Assembly: GCA_002317355.1 (NCBI GenBank)
Contig: DCJC01000064.1
Location: 1-37,501 of the forward strand
Reading direction: 5' to 3'
Length of the DNA stretch: 37,501 nucleotides
Source: Prevotellaceae bacterium UBA1710
GTDB taxonomy: Bacteria; Bacteroidota; Bacteroidia; Bacteroidales; Bacteroidaceae
Part shown: one piece after another, positions 19,486 to 28,866 of the stretch
Layout of the letters: every line of letters begins with the position of its first letter
Numbering within the stretch: position 1 is the stretch's first letter
Position numbers and translations under genes: made by a program
The notes under the pieces: model-generated
Told to the model about the DNA's origin: nothing
The model's database searches: none
The model's input: the letters and a program-made list of their open reading frames with translations, nothing else

Positions 19486-21435
19486 TTAAATATCCAGCGC
19501 AGCGTGATATGCCTCGTAGATAGCCTTGGTGATATTGGCAGGGCGGATGCAGTCGCCAATCTCGCGTACGAATGGAGCGCAATAACGTAAAGCGTCAACA
19601 TCGGCACGATTTGCACGCTGACCAACAGCACATACTACGGTCTTACCTGGTACAAGCACCTCATTGCCGTCCTTGTCCTTACAGATAACACCCTCTGAGG
19701 TAATCTTCTGACCTGCATACTCGGTGTGAGCTGTGGTGAACTCTGCAACCTTGCGCATGAGGATTGGACGATGACGGATGTTGCAATCAGGAGCGAGGGT
19801 GTCACGCATCTCAACGAGCTCAACCTTCTTGCCCTCCATACCCAGATGAACAGCACACTCACAACCAGCAAGTCCGCCACCAAGTACAACAACGCTATCA
19901 CCAACCTTCTCCTTATTTAAGTAATAGTCGTTTACGATGATGACATTATCTGAATCGATGCCTGGAATTGGTGGAACAACTGGTGTAGAACCAACGGCAA
20001 GGATAAGTGCATCAACGCCTTCCTTTTCTACATATTCTGGTGTAACGGTAGTGTTGAGACGGATTTCCACGCCCTCATCCTGTGCCTGACGCTCGAGAAC
20101 AAGACCAAGTTCGTACATCTCACGCTTGAATGGGATAGCCTGTTCTGACTTCAGGATACCGCCTACCTTATCTGTCTTCTCGCAGAGAATAACCTTATGA
20201 CCACGCTGTGCAGCAGTAACGGCAGCCTTAAGTCCTGCAACACCTGCACCAACAACCATAACCTTCTTGCTACGAGCAGCAGGAGTAACCTCCATACCCT
20301 CAATCTCACGACCGATGAGTGGGTTTACGGCACAACGGCGAGTGAAAGTGACTGGGCGCTCAGCCATACATGTATAGCAACGGAGACACTTCACGATACG
20401 ATCTGCCTGATTAGCCATTACCTTCTGAGGATGGAATGGGTCGGCAAGCAACTGGCGTCCCATATAAACCACGTCAGCCTTTCCTTCAGCAATGATACGC
20501 TCCATCTGCTCAGGATCGCTAAGCGCACCGATTGTTGCTACAGGCTTCTTCACGTGCTTTTTAATCTCTGCAGCAAGCCATACGTTAACTCCATGCTCAT
20601 CGAACATAGGAGGTGTGGTGTTGAAGAAACCGAACTGATAAGAGCCGGCAGAGACATGAATGAGGTCAACGAGGTCTTCTACAGCTTGCGCAATCTTGAT
20701 GCCATCCTCAATGCCATAGCCGCCATCGAAGAGTTCGCTACCGCTAAGACGTACCTCGATAGGGAATCCAGGGCCAACAGCGTCACGAACGGCAGTAAGC
20801 ACCTCACGGCAGAAACGAACACGATTCTCGAGAGAACCACCATATTCATCAGTACGGAAGTTTTGATAAGGAGAGAGGAACTGCTGAATAAGCCAACCAT
20901 GACCAGCATGTACCATAATCATCTCATAGCCAGCACGCTTACAGAGAGCAGCATTCTCTCCATAAGCCTTAACGATGTCCTTAATCTGCTCCTTTGAAAG
21001 AGCCTTTACAGGACGACCATCAGGACGGGTACCGTCACTTGGTCCCCACTGGTTGAGACTTGCCTTCTTATTCTTATCTGACATATATGTACCTGCATAC
21101 TGACCAGAGTGTGAGAGTTCGATGCTTGGTACAGAGCCATGACGACGGATAGCATCGGCAACGAATGTATGAGCAGCGAGGCATCCTACTGTCTCGAGGT
21201 TGAGATGGAGCATGTGGCTACCATCTGTCTCAGGATGAACAACAAGTTCGCTGACGGTAACAGAAGCAGCACCGCCCTTGGCACGAAGCTCATAGAAGCC
21301 CTGTGTGCGAGGACCAGGACAGCAGTCAGCTGTTATGTCGGTAGCACCCATAGGTGCTGAGAAGATACGATTACGAAATGTTACCCTACCCAACTGGATA
21401 GGACTTGTAAGATGTGGATATTTGTTATTGATCAT
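19486..21435 (-). CDS. FMN/[4Fe-4S]/FAD oxidoreductase, Old Yellow Enzyme / 2,4-dienoyl-CoA reductase type
   Basis: 649 residues. The N-terminal ~370 form the OYE TIM barrel that binds FMN, with SAPMGATD, IELSHSGQYAG, MIMVHAGHGWLIQQFLSP (active-site region), DEYGGSLENR and VYMGRQLLADP. A cysteine set for one [4Fe-4S] follows: C350-xx-C353-xx-C356-x11-C368. Then comes a FAD/NAD(P) module with GAGVAG (396-401) and a second dinucleotide loop, GGGLAGCECA. The order and size are those of FadH-like dienoyl-CoA reductases and of BaiCD/BaiH-type enzymes acting on steroids or other unsaturated carbonyls. The substrate cannot be told. Cytoplasmic, minus strand; it may be read through from dnaX, but the 104-bp gap has no clear signal. 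Confidence 0.9.
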   Translation of the reverse strand: MINNKYPHLTSPIQLGRVTFRNRIFSAPMGATDITADCCPGPRTQGFYELRAKGGAASVTVSELVVHPETDGSHMLHLNLETVGCLAAHTFVADAIRRHGSVPSIELSHSGQYAGTYMSDKNKKASLNQWGPSDGTRPDGRPVKALSKEQIKDIVKAYGENAALCKRAGYEMIMVHAGHGWLIQQFLSPYQNFRTDEYGGSLENRVRFCREVLTAVRDAVGPGFPIEVRLSGSELFDGGYGIEDGIKIAQAVEDLVDLIHVSAGSYQFGFFNTTPPMFDEHGVNVWLAAEIKKHVKKPVATIGALSDPEQMERIIAEGKADVVYMGRQLLADPFHPQKVMANQADRIVKCLRCYTCMAERPVTFTRRCAVNPLIGREIEGMEVTPAARSKKVMVVGAGVAGLKAAVTAAQRGHKVILCEKTDKVGGILKSEQAIPFKREMYELGLVLERQAQDEGVEIRLNTTVTPEYVEKEGVDALILAVGSTPVVPPIPGIDSDNVIIVNDYYLNKEKVGDSVVVLGGGLAGCECAVHLGMEGKKVELVEMRDTLAPDCNIRHRPILMRKVAEFTTAHTEYAGQKITSEGVICKDKDGNEVLVPGKTVVCAVGQRANRADVDALRYCAPFVREIGDCIRPANITKAIYEAYHAALDI

Positions 21436-21539
21436 AATGTTATTAAGTTAATTCCGTGATTATTAAATAATAGGATTAGGGATTAATGTTTGATTGGTGT
21501 GCAGTATCAAAACAAACCTTGTTCTTTCATTCATCAACC

Positions 21540-23306
21540 TTATTCCAACTCCAACTGTAATTTCTCTGCAAGGAACTTCAGAGCTTCACTATATTCCAGC
21601 ATTTCCTCAAAGTTCTCCTTCGGAGTAAGTATCTTACGCTTTTCTGCTTGCTCCGCCAGACGAATACTGAGAGTAAGATTGCCATTGCGAAGATATTTTG
21701 ACATAGTGACCTCGAGACGTTTCTTGATCTCTATGAGCTCATTCTTGAACATCTCATTCTCAACGACAAGTTCGATATTAGGATATACGGTAATGGATGG
21801 CACGATATTCTTTAGTCGCTTTGCCATACCTCCCATTTTTGTCGCTTCCATACGATTACACATTGCCAACCATTGCATGCGTAAATCGCTGAGTGTAAAA
21901 TCATTCGTCTCTGTGGCCTTCTTATCCAGCACCTCCGTCTTCGTTTCGCCCTTCGGACCATTCACTATTGAGGCGAATGACATACCAACGCCTGAGATAC
22001 TGATCTTAGGTGCTGGGGGTGGAGTAACGGGTGATGAGGATTGGATATTGCCTGACACAGCATTAGCGCCCTGATTCTGTTGTCCAGTACCAGAGAGAAC
22101 AGTACGTCCAGTCCCTGCACCCTGAGAAGCAGGTCTTGACTGGATTTCAGCCATAATATTCTTAAACAGGGATTTTAACTTCGTCTTGGGGCCACGCCCC
22201 ACTCCATCTTCATCTTGCTGCTGAATCTGTGCCACTTCAATAAGTGAAAGCTCAACCAGCAAACGCTTATTTGAACTCTGACGATACTTCACATCACAGT
22301 CATTGAGAATACGGAGTGCTGAATAAAGGAACTTTGCAGGGCATTTCTTTGCCTGCTCAGCATAACGGGTACGAAGGGCATCACTTGTTTCGATAAGCTT
22401 CAAGGTTGATTCATCAGCAGCCATCAGGACATTACGCACATGAGTAGCAAGTCCGTTGACGAAATGACCACCATCGAATCCCTTTTCCATTACGCTATTC
22501 AGAAGAAGCATCTCCTCGGTAACCTTGCACTCAAGAGCAAGATCGATGGCTTTGAAGTAGTTATCCACATCAAGGACGTTGAGGTCTTCGAGCACCTTCT
22601 CGTAGGTGATGTTTCCCTGACAGAAACTTGCTGCCTGATCAAAGATGGAAAGAGCATCACGCATACCACCATCTGCCTTTTCTGCAATAAGATTCAGACC
22701 CTGTTCGTCATAGGTAACACCCTGATCGTCAGCAACTCGCTTGAGATGGTTGATGATGTTAGGCACACTCATTCGCTCGAAGTCATACACCTGACAACGA
22801 GACAAAATAGTAGGCAATATCTTATGCTTCTCGGTTGTAGCAAGAATAAACACAACGTGAGCTGGTGGTTCTTCCAAGGTCTTCAGGAATGCATTGAATG
22901 CAGCAGCCGACAACATGTGCACCTCATCGATGATGAAAACCTTATACTTACCCACCTGAGGTGGCACTCTCGTCTGATCCATCAACGACTTGATATGCTC
23001 AACGCCATTGTTGCTGGCAGCATCAAGTTCGAAGATATTGAGAGAACGCTGCTCAGCAAAAGCCTTACAACTTTCACACTCACCACAGGCATCACCATCC
23101 GATTTTGGATTGGTGCAATTGATTACCTTGGCAAAGATACGCGCACAAGTGGTCTTTCCCACACCACGAGGACCGCAGAAGAGATATGCATGAGCAAGCT
23201 TTCCTGTTGCAACAGCATTCTTCAGCGTAGTGGTGAGCGCCTGCTGTCCAACGACCGCATCAAAGGACGAAGGACGATATTTTCTTGCTGAAACTATGTA
23301 TTCCAT
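21540..23306 (-). CDS. dnaX: DNA polymerase III subunit gamma/tau
   Basis: 588 residues. This is the clamp-loader ATPase subunit that loads the sliding clamp and, in its long form, links the polymerase cores. Walker A is GPRGVGKTT (45-53), the zinc-binding cysteines are C64, C74, C77 and C80, Walker B is FIIDEVHML (124-132) and sensor 1 is ILATTEKHKILPTILSRC. Domain III follows, then a Pro/Gly/Gln-rich linker (about 380-430) and a C-terminal tau-like domain. I saw no obvious programmed-frameshift slippery sequence, though I could not check exhaustively. The start agrees with the conserved YIVSARKYRPSSF. Confidence 0.96.
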   Translation of the reverse strand: MEYIVSARKYRPSSFDAVVGQQALTTTLKNAVATGKLAHAYLFCGPRGVGKTTCARIFAKVINCTNPKSDGDACGECESCKAFAEQRSLNIFELDAASNNGVEHIKSLMDQTRVPPQVGKYKVFIIDEVHMLSAAAFNAFLKTLEEPPAHVVFILATTEKHKILPTILSRCQVYDFERMSVPNIINHLKRVADDQGVTYDEQGLNLIAEKADGGMRDALSIFDQAASFCQGNITYEKVLEDLNVLDVDNYFKAIDLALECKVTEEMLLLNSVMEKGFDGGHFVNGLATHVRNVLMAADESTLKLIETSDALRTRYAEQAKKCPAKFLYSALRILNDCDVKYRQSSNKRLLVELSLIEVAQIQQQDEDGVGRGPKTKLKSLFKNIMAEIQSRPASQGAGTGRTVLSGTGQQNQGANAVSGNIQSSSPVTPPPAPKISISGVGMSFASIVNGPKGETKTEVLDKKATETNDFTLSDLRMQWLAMCNRMEATKMGGMAKRLKNIVPSITVYPNIELVVENEMFKNELIEIKKRLEVTMSKYLRNGNLTLSIRLAEQAEKRKILTPKENFEEMLEYSEALKFLAEKLQLELE

Positions 23307-23330
23307 ATTTGATTGGCAAAATTACGCATG

Positions 23331-23338
23331 CAAAGATA
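23331..23338 (-). promoter_or_regulatory. Candidate -7 box of dnaX
   Basis: TATCTTTG on the minus strand, 25 bp before the dnaX ATG. A second box, TAATTTTG, lies at 23317-23324. Neither has a -33 TTTG at 20 bp. Confidence 0.5.
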
Positions 23339-23448
23339 CAAAAAATCCAGCCAAATACTCAATCTTTTTCGATATTATTTACATTTAAGAAAGGAAATTT
23401 AACGTGACACGCATTTCACGTTAATAAGATAAAAATGTTTAGTCGATA

Positions 23449-23480
23449 TTTGCATTAATGGATGAAATAAATTATCTTTG
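23449..23480 (+). promoter_or_regulatory. Promoter of the DivIC/FtsB-like gene
   Basis: TTTG (23449-23452), a 20-bp spacer and TATCTTTG (23473-23480), 18 bp before the ATG. Confidence 0.75.
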
Positions 23481-23498
23481 CAGAAAATTTAGCAAACA

Positions 23499-23819
23499 AT
23501 GGGAAAAATCAACACCATTTGGGCTTATCTTGGCCGTCATAAATACCTTATCACGCTGATAGTGGGAATTCTTCTCGTCGGTATCATCGATGAGAATAGT
23601 TTCCGTAGCCTTGCTGTCTATCAGATTCGTGTGCAGGAACTTCAGGCTCAGATAGACGACTACCAGAAGCAGTTTGATGGCGATTCCATCCGCCTCAGTA
23701 TTCTTCTGAATGACCCTAAGGGTGCTGAGCGAATTGCACGCGAGCGTTACCTTATGAAGCGTCCTAACGAGGACATCTTCATCATGAGTACCGACCCAAA
23801 GTTTGAAGATAAGAACTAA
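23499..23819 (+). CDS. DivIC/FtsB-type septum formation initiator
   Basis: 106 residues. There is a short cytoplasmic start, a single transmembrane helix (about 16-33, YLITLIVGILLVGIID) and a coiled coil (about 40-62, with IRVQELQAQIDDYQKQF). The end, GAERIARERYLMKRPNEDIF, matches the family motif in which a conserved ARE/YLM/P segment binds other divisome members. Such proteins join FtsL and FtsQ at the division site. Length is typical. The following small membrane protein starts 17 bp after its stop. Confidence 0.9.
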   Translation: MGKINTIWAYLGRHKYLITLIVGILLVGIIDENSFRSLAVYQIRVQELQAQIDDYQKQFDGDSIRLSILLNDPKGAERIARERYLMKRPNEDIFIMSTDPKFEDKN

Positions 23820-23836
23820 TCACATTTACATTTATT

Positions 23837-24268
23837 TTGAAACAACTTACAACTATACAGAATTACATACTTCTCATTGGCGCAATAATGATGGTTGCCG
23901 GTGTAGGATGTATCGTATTCGGCATCATGCCAAAGGTAATGTCAATAGTATTTGCCATCGGAACGATTTCATTTGCACTCATGCAGATGTGCCAGGTTTA
24001 CGATGGTAACAACATAACCCTCAAACGCCTTCGCCGAATTATGATTTTTGCAAATATCGCATTTATCATATCAGGCTTGCTCATGATAGAGAACGTGTAT
24101 CATTTCTTCTTCCCATTCGTTGCCAACACTATGGAAGGATACAATAATTATGTCCACGTCGTACACAACAATTGGGTGGTGGCTCTTCTCGTAGGTGCCG
24201 TGCTTGAAATATACACCACACATCGCATTGGTTATGTGATGAAGAAGGAAGAAGAGCAAAATAGTTAA
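23837..24268 (+). CDS. Small four-helix membrane protein, TTG start
   Basis: 143 residues with about four transmembrane segments (roughly 10-30, 35-52, 66-84 and 110-126) and a charged C-terminus ending MKKEEEQNS. The reading frame opens with TTG (23837), giving KQLTTIQNYILLIGAIM. The first in-frame ATG would remove most of helix 1, so the TTG start is preferred. It is only 17 bp downstream of the DivIC/FtsB-like gene and probably cotranscribed. I do not recognise a functional family beyond a general Bacteroidota integral membrane protein. Confidence 0.8.
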   Translation: MKQLTTIQNYILLIGAIMMVAGVGCIVFGIMPKVMSIVFAIGTISFALMQMCQVYDGNNITLKRLRRIMIFANIAFIISGLLMIENVYHFFFPFVANTMEGYNNYVHVVHNNWVVALLVGAVLEIYTTHRIGYVMKKEEEQNS

Positions 24269-24374
24269 AAAATGATTATTCGTGCTCAATATGTACGCTT
24301 ATCCAATATAATAAGGTATTACTTTCTAAATAAATCCTAATTATATCGTATTTGTTTTAAATTGCTTGAAAATA

Positions 24375-24406
24375 TTTCAGTTTTTCCATAATAATAACTA
24401 ACTTTG
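24375..24406 (+). promoter_or_regulatory. Promoter of the DUF4369 lipoprotein gene
   Basis: TTTC (24375-24378), a 20-bp spacer and TAACTTTG (24399-24406). Confidence 0.6.
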
Positions 24407-24445
24407 TATTGAAAAGAAAGCATTATTGACTTTATACACGTAAAT

Positions 24446-25240
24446 ATGAAGAATATATTATACCTTCTCTTTGCAGCTGCCGCTCTGGCATCATGCTCAA
24501 GTTCGTACGATATCCAGGGCACATCTGATGTCCAGAATCTTGACGGACATATGATGTATCTCAGAGCCCTACAAAAAGATCAAGTGAAGAACATCGACTC
24601 ATGTGATGTTGTTCACGGACAGTTTGCATTCAGAGGAAATATCGATACCGTAAAAGTCGGAGCACTAGTAATTAATGATGAAAGCGTATTACCTGTAGTT
24701 CTCGAGGAAGGTGAGATAACAATTAAGTTCAACACCACCAAGCAGACTTGCACAGGTACTCCTCTCAACGATAAGCTCACCGATTTCATTGAGAAATACA
24801 ATCAGCTGACAAGTCAGATTGCAGACCTTTCACATCAGGAAGCACAAGCTATGATGGATGGCAAGGATATGAGCGTTGTTTATCGTGAACTTCAGCAGAA
24901 ATCAGTTGCACTCAATGAAGAGTCTGATAAGCACATCACTACATTCATCGAGCAGAATTTCGACAACGTACTTGGTCCATTCGTCTTCCAGATGGCAACA
25001 AGCAACATGGAAGTTCCAATGACAAATGCATGGATTGAAGCACTGATGGTCAAAGCTTCATCAACCTTCAAGAATGATAAATACGTAAAGGAATTCATGG
25101 AAGCAGCCAATCACAATCAGGCTGTGATGACAGGTATGGATGAGGGAACACCTCAGGTGCCGGAAGTTCCAGCAGAAACTGCAGAAAGTGCACCACCAAC
25201 ACCTAACGAAATGGCAAACACCAATTCAAAGAAAGATTAA
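24446..25240 (+). CDS. DUF4369-containing lipoprotein
   Basis: 264 residues. The signal MKNILYLLFAAAALASC gives lipidation at Cys17. The next ~110 residues form the small beta-domain known as DUF4369: GHMMYLRALQKDQVKNIDSC, then FAFRGNIDTVKVGALVIND and LEEGEITIKF. In Bacteroidota it usually precedes a thioredoxin-like domain in TlpA/ResA-type lipoproteins. Here the thioredoxin CxxC part is absent. A helical region follows (about 110-225), then a Pro/Ala/Glu-rich tail. It could be a shortened relative that binds a partner rather than performing redox chemistry. It lies 122 bp upstream of pyrC. Confidence 0.82.
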   Translation: MKNILYLLFAAAALASCSSSYDIQGTSDVQNLDGHMMYLRALQKDQVKNIDSCDVVHGQFAFRGNIDTVKVGALVINDESVLPVVLEEGEITIKFNTTKQTCTGTPLNDKLTDFIEKYNQLTSQIADLSHQEAQAMMDGKDMSVVYRELQQKSVALNEESDKHITTFIEQNFDNVLGPFVFQMATSNMEVPMTNAWIEALMVKASSTFKNDKYVKEFMEAANHNQAVMTGMDEGTPQVPEVPAETAESAPPTPNEMANTNSKKD

Positions 25241-25362
25241 ATAAATCCAACACAAGGCGCAGAGATGCAAAGTTTAAGGTATCAATGATACTTCTAAATA
25301 ATAAAACTTGCATCTCTGCGTTTTATTTTCAATGAACTATACCGACAATAAATAATTGAATT

Positions 25363-26730
25363 ATGAGAAACTTCATAATATATAATGGAACTATAGTCAA
25401 TGAGGGTCGGCAGGCAGTCGGCTCTCTTGTCATTACTGACGGCAGAATAGCTGAGGTAATAACAGAAGCCAATGCTAACCTCAACAAGTACACCGACCAT
25501 GAAATCATTGATGCAAAGGATTGCTATGTACTTCCTGGCATCATTGACACTCACGTTCATTTCCGTGAACCAGGTCTTACACATAAGGCTGACATCGCTT
25601 CTGAATCTCGTGCAGCTGCATTTGGCGGCATCACATCATACTTCGATATGCCAAACACAAATCCTCAAACAACAACACTTGAGGCTTTGCGTGAGAAACA
25701 GGCATTGGCAAAGGAAAAGAGTCTTGTGAACTGGACTTTCTTCCCTGGTGCTACGAATGACAATATTGAGGAGATTGAAAAGATTGATGCTTCTGAGATT
25801 CCAGGTATCAAGCTCTTCATGGGTTCTTCTACCGGCAATATGCTCGTAGATAAATATGGTTCCTTGATTAAGATTTTCCAATCGGCAGCAAAGAGTGGAC
25901 TTGTAATAATGGCGCATTGTGAGGATACAGAAATCATAAATGCGAACATGAAGAAGACAAAGGAACAGATGGGAGAAGATCCTGACGTTATGTTCCATCC
26001 TATCATTCGTTCAGAGGAAGCATGTATGGAGTCTTCATGTCTTGCGGCTAATCTTGCTCGCCAGACAGGTGCAAAACTGCATATTGCCCATATCAGTACA
26101 GAGGCAGAGTTGAATGCCATCTACTCCCCTACTACAAGCGACGAACTTCCTCAGATAACATCAGAGGCAACAGTTGCGCATCTTATGTTTGACAATAATG
26201 ACTACCGCACCATCGGAGCACGTATCAAATGTAATCCTGCAATCAAGAAGCCATCTGACAAGGAAGCACTTCGTAAAGGATTGATGAACGGTCAGATTTC
26301 TACAATCGGCACAGATCATGCTCCACATTGCATAGAAGAAAAGCAAGGAGGTGCGGCAAAGGCAATGTCAGGAATGCCAATGATTCAGTTCTCTCTTCCA
26401 ACAATGCTTAGTCTTGTGGATGAGGGAGTGCTCAGCATAGAAAAGCTCGTTCAGCTCATGGCTCATAATCCTGCAAAACTATTCGATGTGGGAGAGCGTG
26501 GATTCATTCGTGAGGGCTATAAGGCAGATATCACTATCGTAAAGCCTCAGTCACCATGGACAGTTACAAAGGAGTGCATACAGAGTAAGTGTGGATGGAG
26601 CCCTATGGAAGGCAGAACATACAACTGGCAGGTACGTGATACCATCTGTAACGGAAGCTTTGTGCTTCGTGATGGTAAGTTATCAGAAAACAATAAAGGC
26701 GAACAGATTCGTTTTAACCATAGCAAATGA
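25363..26730 (+). CDS. pyrC: Dihydroorotase
   Basis: 455 residues; catalyses reversible cyclisation of carbamoyl-aspartate to dihydroorotate in pyrimidine synthesis. The amidohydrolase metal site is visible: HVH (64-66) in DTHVHFREPG, GIKLFMGSS with Lys150, AHCED with His185, HIAHIST, and TDHAPH carrying the catalytic Asp. Substrate-binding FDMPNTNP (94-101) is present. Length and motifs fit the class I enzyme. Its last codons overlap the first of the plsC-like gene by 4 bp (ATGA), so the two are translationally coupled. Confidence 0.94.
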   Translation: MRNFIIYNGTIVNEGRQAVGSLVITDGRIAEVITEANANLNKYTDHEIIDAKDCYVLPGIIDTHVHFREPGLTHKADIASESRAAAFGGITSYFDMPNTNPQTTTLEALREKQALAKEKSLVNWTFFPGATNDNIEEIEKIDASEIPGIKLFMGSSTGNMLVDKYGSLIKIFQSAAKSGLVIMAHCEDTEIINANMKKTKEQMGEDPDVMFHPIIRSEEACMESSCLAANLARQTGAKLHIAHISTEAELNAIYSPTTSDELPQITSEATVAHLMFDNNDYRTIGARIKCNPAIKKPSDKEALRKGLMNGQISTIGTDHAPHCIEEKQGGAAKAMSGMPMIQFSLPTMLSLVDEGVLSIEKLVQLMAHNPAKLFDVGERGFIREGYKADITIVKPQSPWTVTKECIQSKCGWSPMEGRTYNWQVRDTICNGSFVLRDGKLSENNKGEQIRFNHSK

Positions 26731-27488
26731 TTAAATTCCTATATCACATATACCAACTACTATTCTGTGCTCCCGTGATAGTAATATCATTGATGTTCTT
26801 CACGGCTGCCACGGTTATAGGCACTCGCCTCGGGAATGCAAATTTCTGGGCATACCATCCAGGAAGGATGTGGAGTAAGGTAATTGTCAGAGTTCTTTTC
26901 CTTCCAATAGAAGTAGAGGGACGTGAGAACATAGATCCTAATGCGAGCTACGTCTTCGTGAGCAATCATCAGGGAGCATTTGATATTTTCCTTATCTATG
27001 GTTATCTGAACAAGAACTTCAAGTGGCTGATGAAATATCAACTCTTCAAAATTCCATTCGTAGGAGCTACTTGTCGTGCTGCTCGTCATATACCAGTTGA
27101 TAAGCGCTCACCACGTAAGATTAAGGAGACATATGATAAGGCACGTGACTTTCTCAAGGATGGAATGTCTGTAGTTCTTTTCCCAGAAGGTGCACGTTCA
27201 TTCACAGGTCACATGGCACGCTTCAAGCGAGGCGGTTTCCTCCTTGCTGATGAATTGCAATTACCAGTCGTTCCTCTCACCATCAATGGTAGCTTTGATG
27301 TAATGCCAAGAACCAGTGATATGCACTTCGCCGTTCGTCATCCATTAAAGCTCACAATTCACAAGCCTATCTATCCAAAAGGCAGTGGAGATGAAAATGT
27401 AAAGGCACTGATGGAAGAAAGTTATGCGGCAATACAGAGTTCTCTCGAACCACAGTATCAGGGCTTCGTAGAAAACCCTGATCAATAA
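26727..27488 (+). CDS. plsC: 1-acyl-sn-glycerol-3-phosphate acyltransferase
   Basis: 253 residues; adds the second acyl chain to lysophosphatidic acid in phospholipid synthesis at the inner membrane. An N-terminal membrane helix (about 9-33) is followed by the catalytic HX4D motif HQGAFD (81-86) and the substrate-binding block FPEGARS (152-158). VPLTINGS lies further on. It overlaps pyrC by 4 bp and is followed by a stem-loop, so the pair forms a two-gene operon. Confidence 0.93.
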   Translation: MIKFLYHIYQLLFCAPVIVISLMFFTAATVIGTRLGNANFWAYHPGRMWSKVIVRVLFLPIEVEGRENIDPNASYVFVSNHQGAFDIFLIYGYLNKNFKWLMKYQLFKIPFVGATCRAARHIPVDKRSPRKIKETYDKARDFLKDGMSVVLFPEGARSFTGHMARFKRGGFLLADELQLPVVPLTINGSFDVMPRTSDMHFAVRHPLKLTIHKPIYPKGSGDENVKALMEESYAAIQSSLEPQYQGFVENPDQ

Positions 27489-27500
27489 GGGCACAAAAAT

Positions 27501-27528
27501 CCCTCACTGCCTTCTCAGGTGGTGAGGG
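27501..27528 (+). terminator. Probable terminator after plsC
   Basis: The 7-bp stem CCCTCAC/GTGAGGG (27501-27507 and 27522-27528) follows 12 bp after the plsC stop. The following T tract is poor, so efficiency is doubtful. Confidence 0.45.
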
Positions 27529-27701
27529 TCTATAACCTTAATAATCTAATACCATGAAAAACACGATGCAAAGTTAAGGAAAAAAAATGAAAAATCCAAA
27601 TTATTTTCCAATAAAAAGCATATTTTTTGGACTTGAAAGGATTATTAAGAAATTTTGCATTTAAGATACGGAAAAATCGAAAAGTTTTTCAATATATATT
27701 A

Positions 27702-27709
27702 TAATTTTG
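27702..27709 (+). promoter_or_regulatory. Candidate -7 box of the zinc-ribbon protein gene
   Basis: TAATTTTG, 20 bp before the ATG at 27730. No TTTG stands at the expected upstream distance. Confidence 0.5.
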
Positions 27710-27729
27710 TAGAAAACTGATATTAAACT

Positions 27730-28866
27730 ATGAGTATGTATGTTTGCCCAAAATGTGGCAAGAAAGTTTGGTCGGAAGCTTCTCAATGTATGTTCTGCGG
27801 GACAAGCATTGAGGATATTATATATTATCACAAGACGGGTGTTTTTCCTAACGACACGAAATCAGCTTCAGAGAAGGAAACAACCAAAAGCGATTGGTTG
27901 GATCCCAAAAGACCATTGCTCAACGAGTATAAGAAACAGATGATTTCATCAATCATCCTCTCTCTGCAATGCAGATCTAAAATTGTACTTCCAAAGCCAA
28001 CAACATCAGAACAACCAAAGCCTAAGCCACAACCACAACCACAAAGAAGAACTACTGTCAAGCCAAATACCATCAAGCCTGACACTATCAAGCCAGCTCC
28101 CCATCATCCATCTCCTAACACCCATCGCCCAACACCTACCACTCATCACCCATCACCTATCATCAAGGTATTCAAAATAGCATCGATGGTGATAGGAATT
28201 ATTGTTGTGGCCATTATATTGACTTTCGGATACTTTGTTATGCAGGTATTCAATTCCCTTAGTCATAAAGACATCACAATCAATGATAAAGAAATCTGGG
28301 TAACATACAACAATCAGATATATAAAGTTCCGAATCCTGAGAATGTAATAAGCGAAAATCCATATGCACAGAAAAACAGATATGAGTGGCGTGAACAGGT
28401 TCTTATGATGAACGACTACGGAAGTCCGAGAATGAATTGCTATACATTGTCAAGTACAGAGAAATTAGGTTTTGACAATCAAGGTTACTACCATCTCACT
28501 ATAATTCAGGAGGTAGATAATTCAAAGAGTACCTACGTAACGCTTACAAAGTATCCGAATTACAATTTCCGAAACAGATTCTTAGCGTCAAATACATATC
28601 CTTACCCAGAGCAATATTTCACTCTCAATCTCAATGTAATAGATGAGAGCGGAACTATACATCAATTTGAAACAAAACCAGACTCAAACAAAGGAGTTGC
28701 TAAGATCAAAGATTCAAAACAATTCCTGAAACTCATAAACGAAAACAAAGTTCTGTTCTTCTTCATAAAGAATTACAAGGATGAAAGAAGCCATTGCTTC
28801 GTAATTAATCATTCCAAAGGTGAGAACGATTATATAATAGAACAAATATACGAAGAAAACAATTAG
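27730..28866 (+). CDS. Zinc-ribbon membrane protein with repeat-encoded proline linker
   Basis: 378 residues. A zinc ribbon opens the protein (C6-xx-C9 ... C20-xx-C23). A charged, Lys/Pro/Gln-rich stretch follows (about 85-145), and a single transmembrane helix (about 148-172, IASMVIGIIVVAIILTFGYF). A C-terminal domain of about 200 residues lies beyond it and shows no motif I recognise. The topology would place the ribbon inside and the large domain outside. The linker between residues 125 and 145 is encoded by nine consecutive 7-bp units (28103-28165; 63 bp, exactly 21 codons), giving SPNTHRPTPTTHHPSP. The stop codon TAG is itself the first three bases of another heptamer array. Confidence 0.8.
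   Translation: MSMYVCPKCGKKVWSEASQCMFCGTSIEDIIYYHKTGVFPNDTKSASEKETTKSDWLDPKRPLLNEYKKQMISSIILSLQCRSKIVLPKPTTSEQPKPKPQPQPQRRTTVKPNTIKPDTIKPAPHHPSPNTHRPTPTTHHPSPIIKVFKIASMVIGIIVVAIILTFGYFVMQVFNSLSHKDITINDKEIWVTYNNQIYKVPNPENVISENPYAQKNRYEWREQVLMMNDYGSPRMNCYTLSSTEKLGFDNQGYYHLTIIQEVDNSKSTYVTLTKYPNYNFRNRFLASNTYPYPEQYFTLNLNVIDESGTIHQFETKPDSNKGVAKIKDSKQFLKLINENKVLFFFIKNYKDERSHCFVINHSKGENDYIIEQIYEENN
28103..28165. repeat. In-frame heptamer array inside a CDS, nine units
   Basis: Units such as ATCTCCT, AACACCC, ATCGCCC, AACACCT, ATCACCC and ATCACCT run without a break. Nine units make 63 bp, which preserves the reading frame and encodes a Pro/His/Thr linker just before the transmembrane helix. Confidence 0.8.

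Noticed and set aside
20197..20997. 266-codon plus-strand frame, and the 283-codon frame at 22440-23291
   Set aside because: Both are antisense to strongly supported genes (the flavoenzyme and dnaX) and show no motif of their own.
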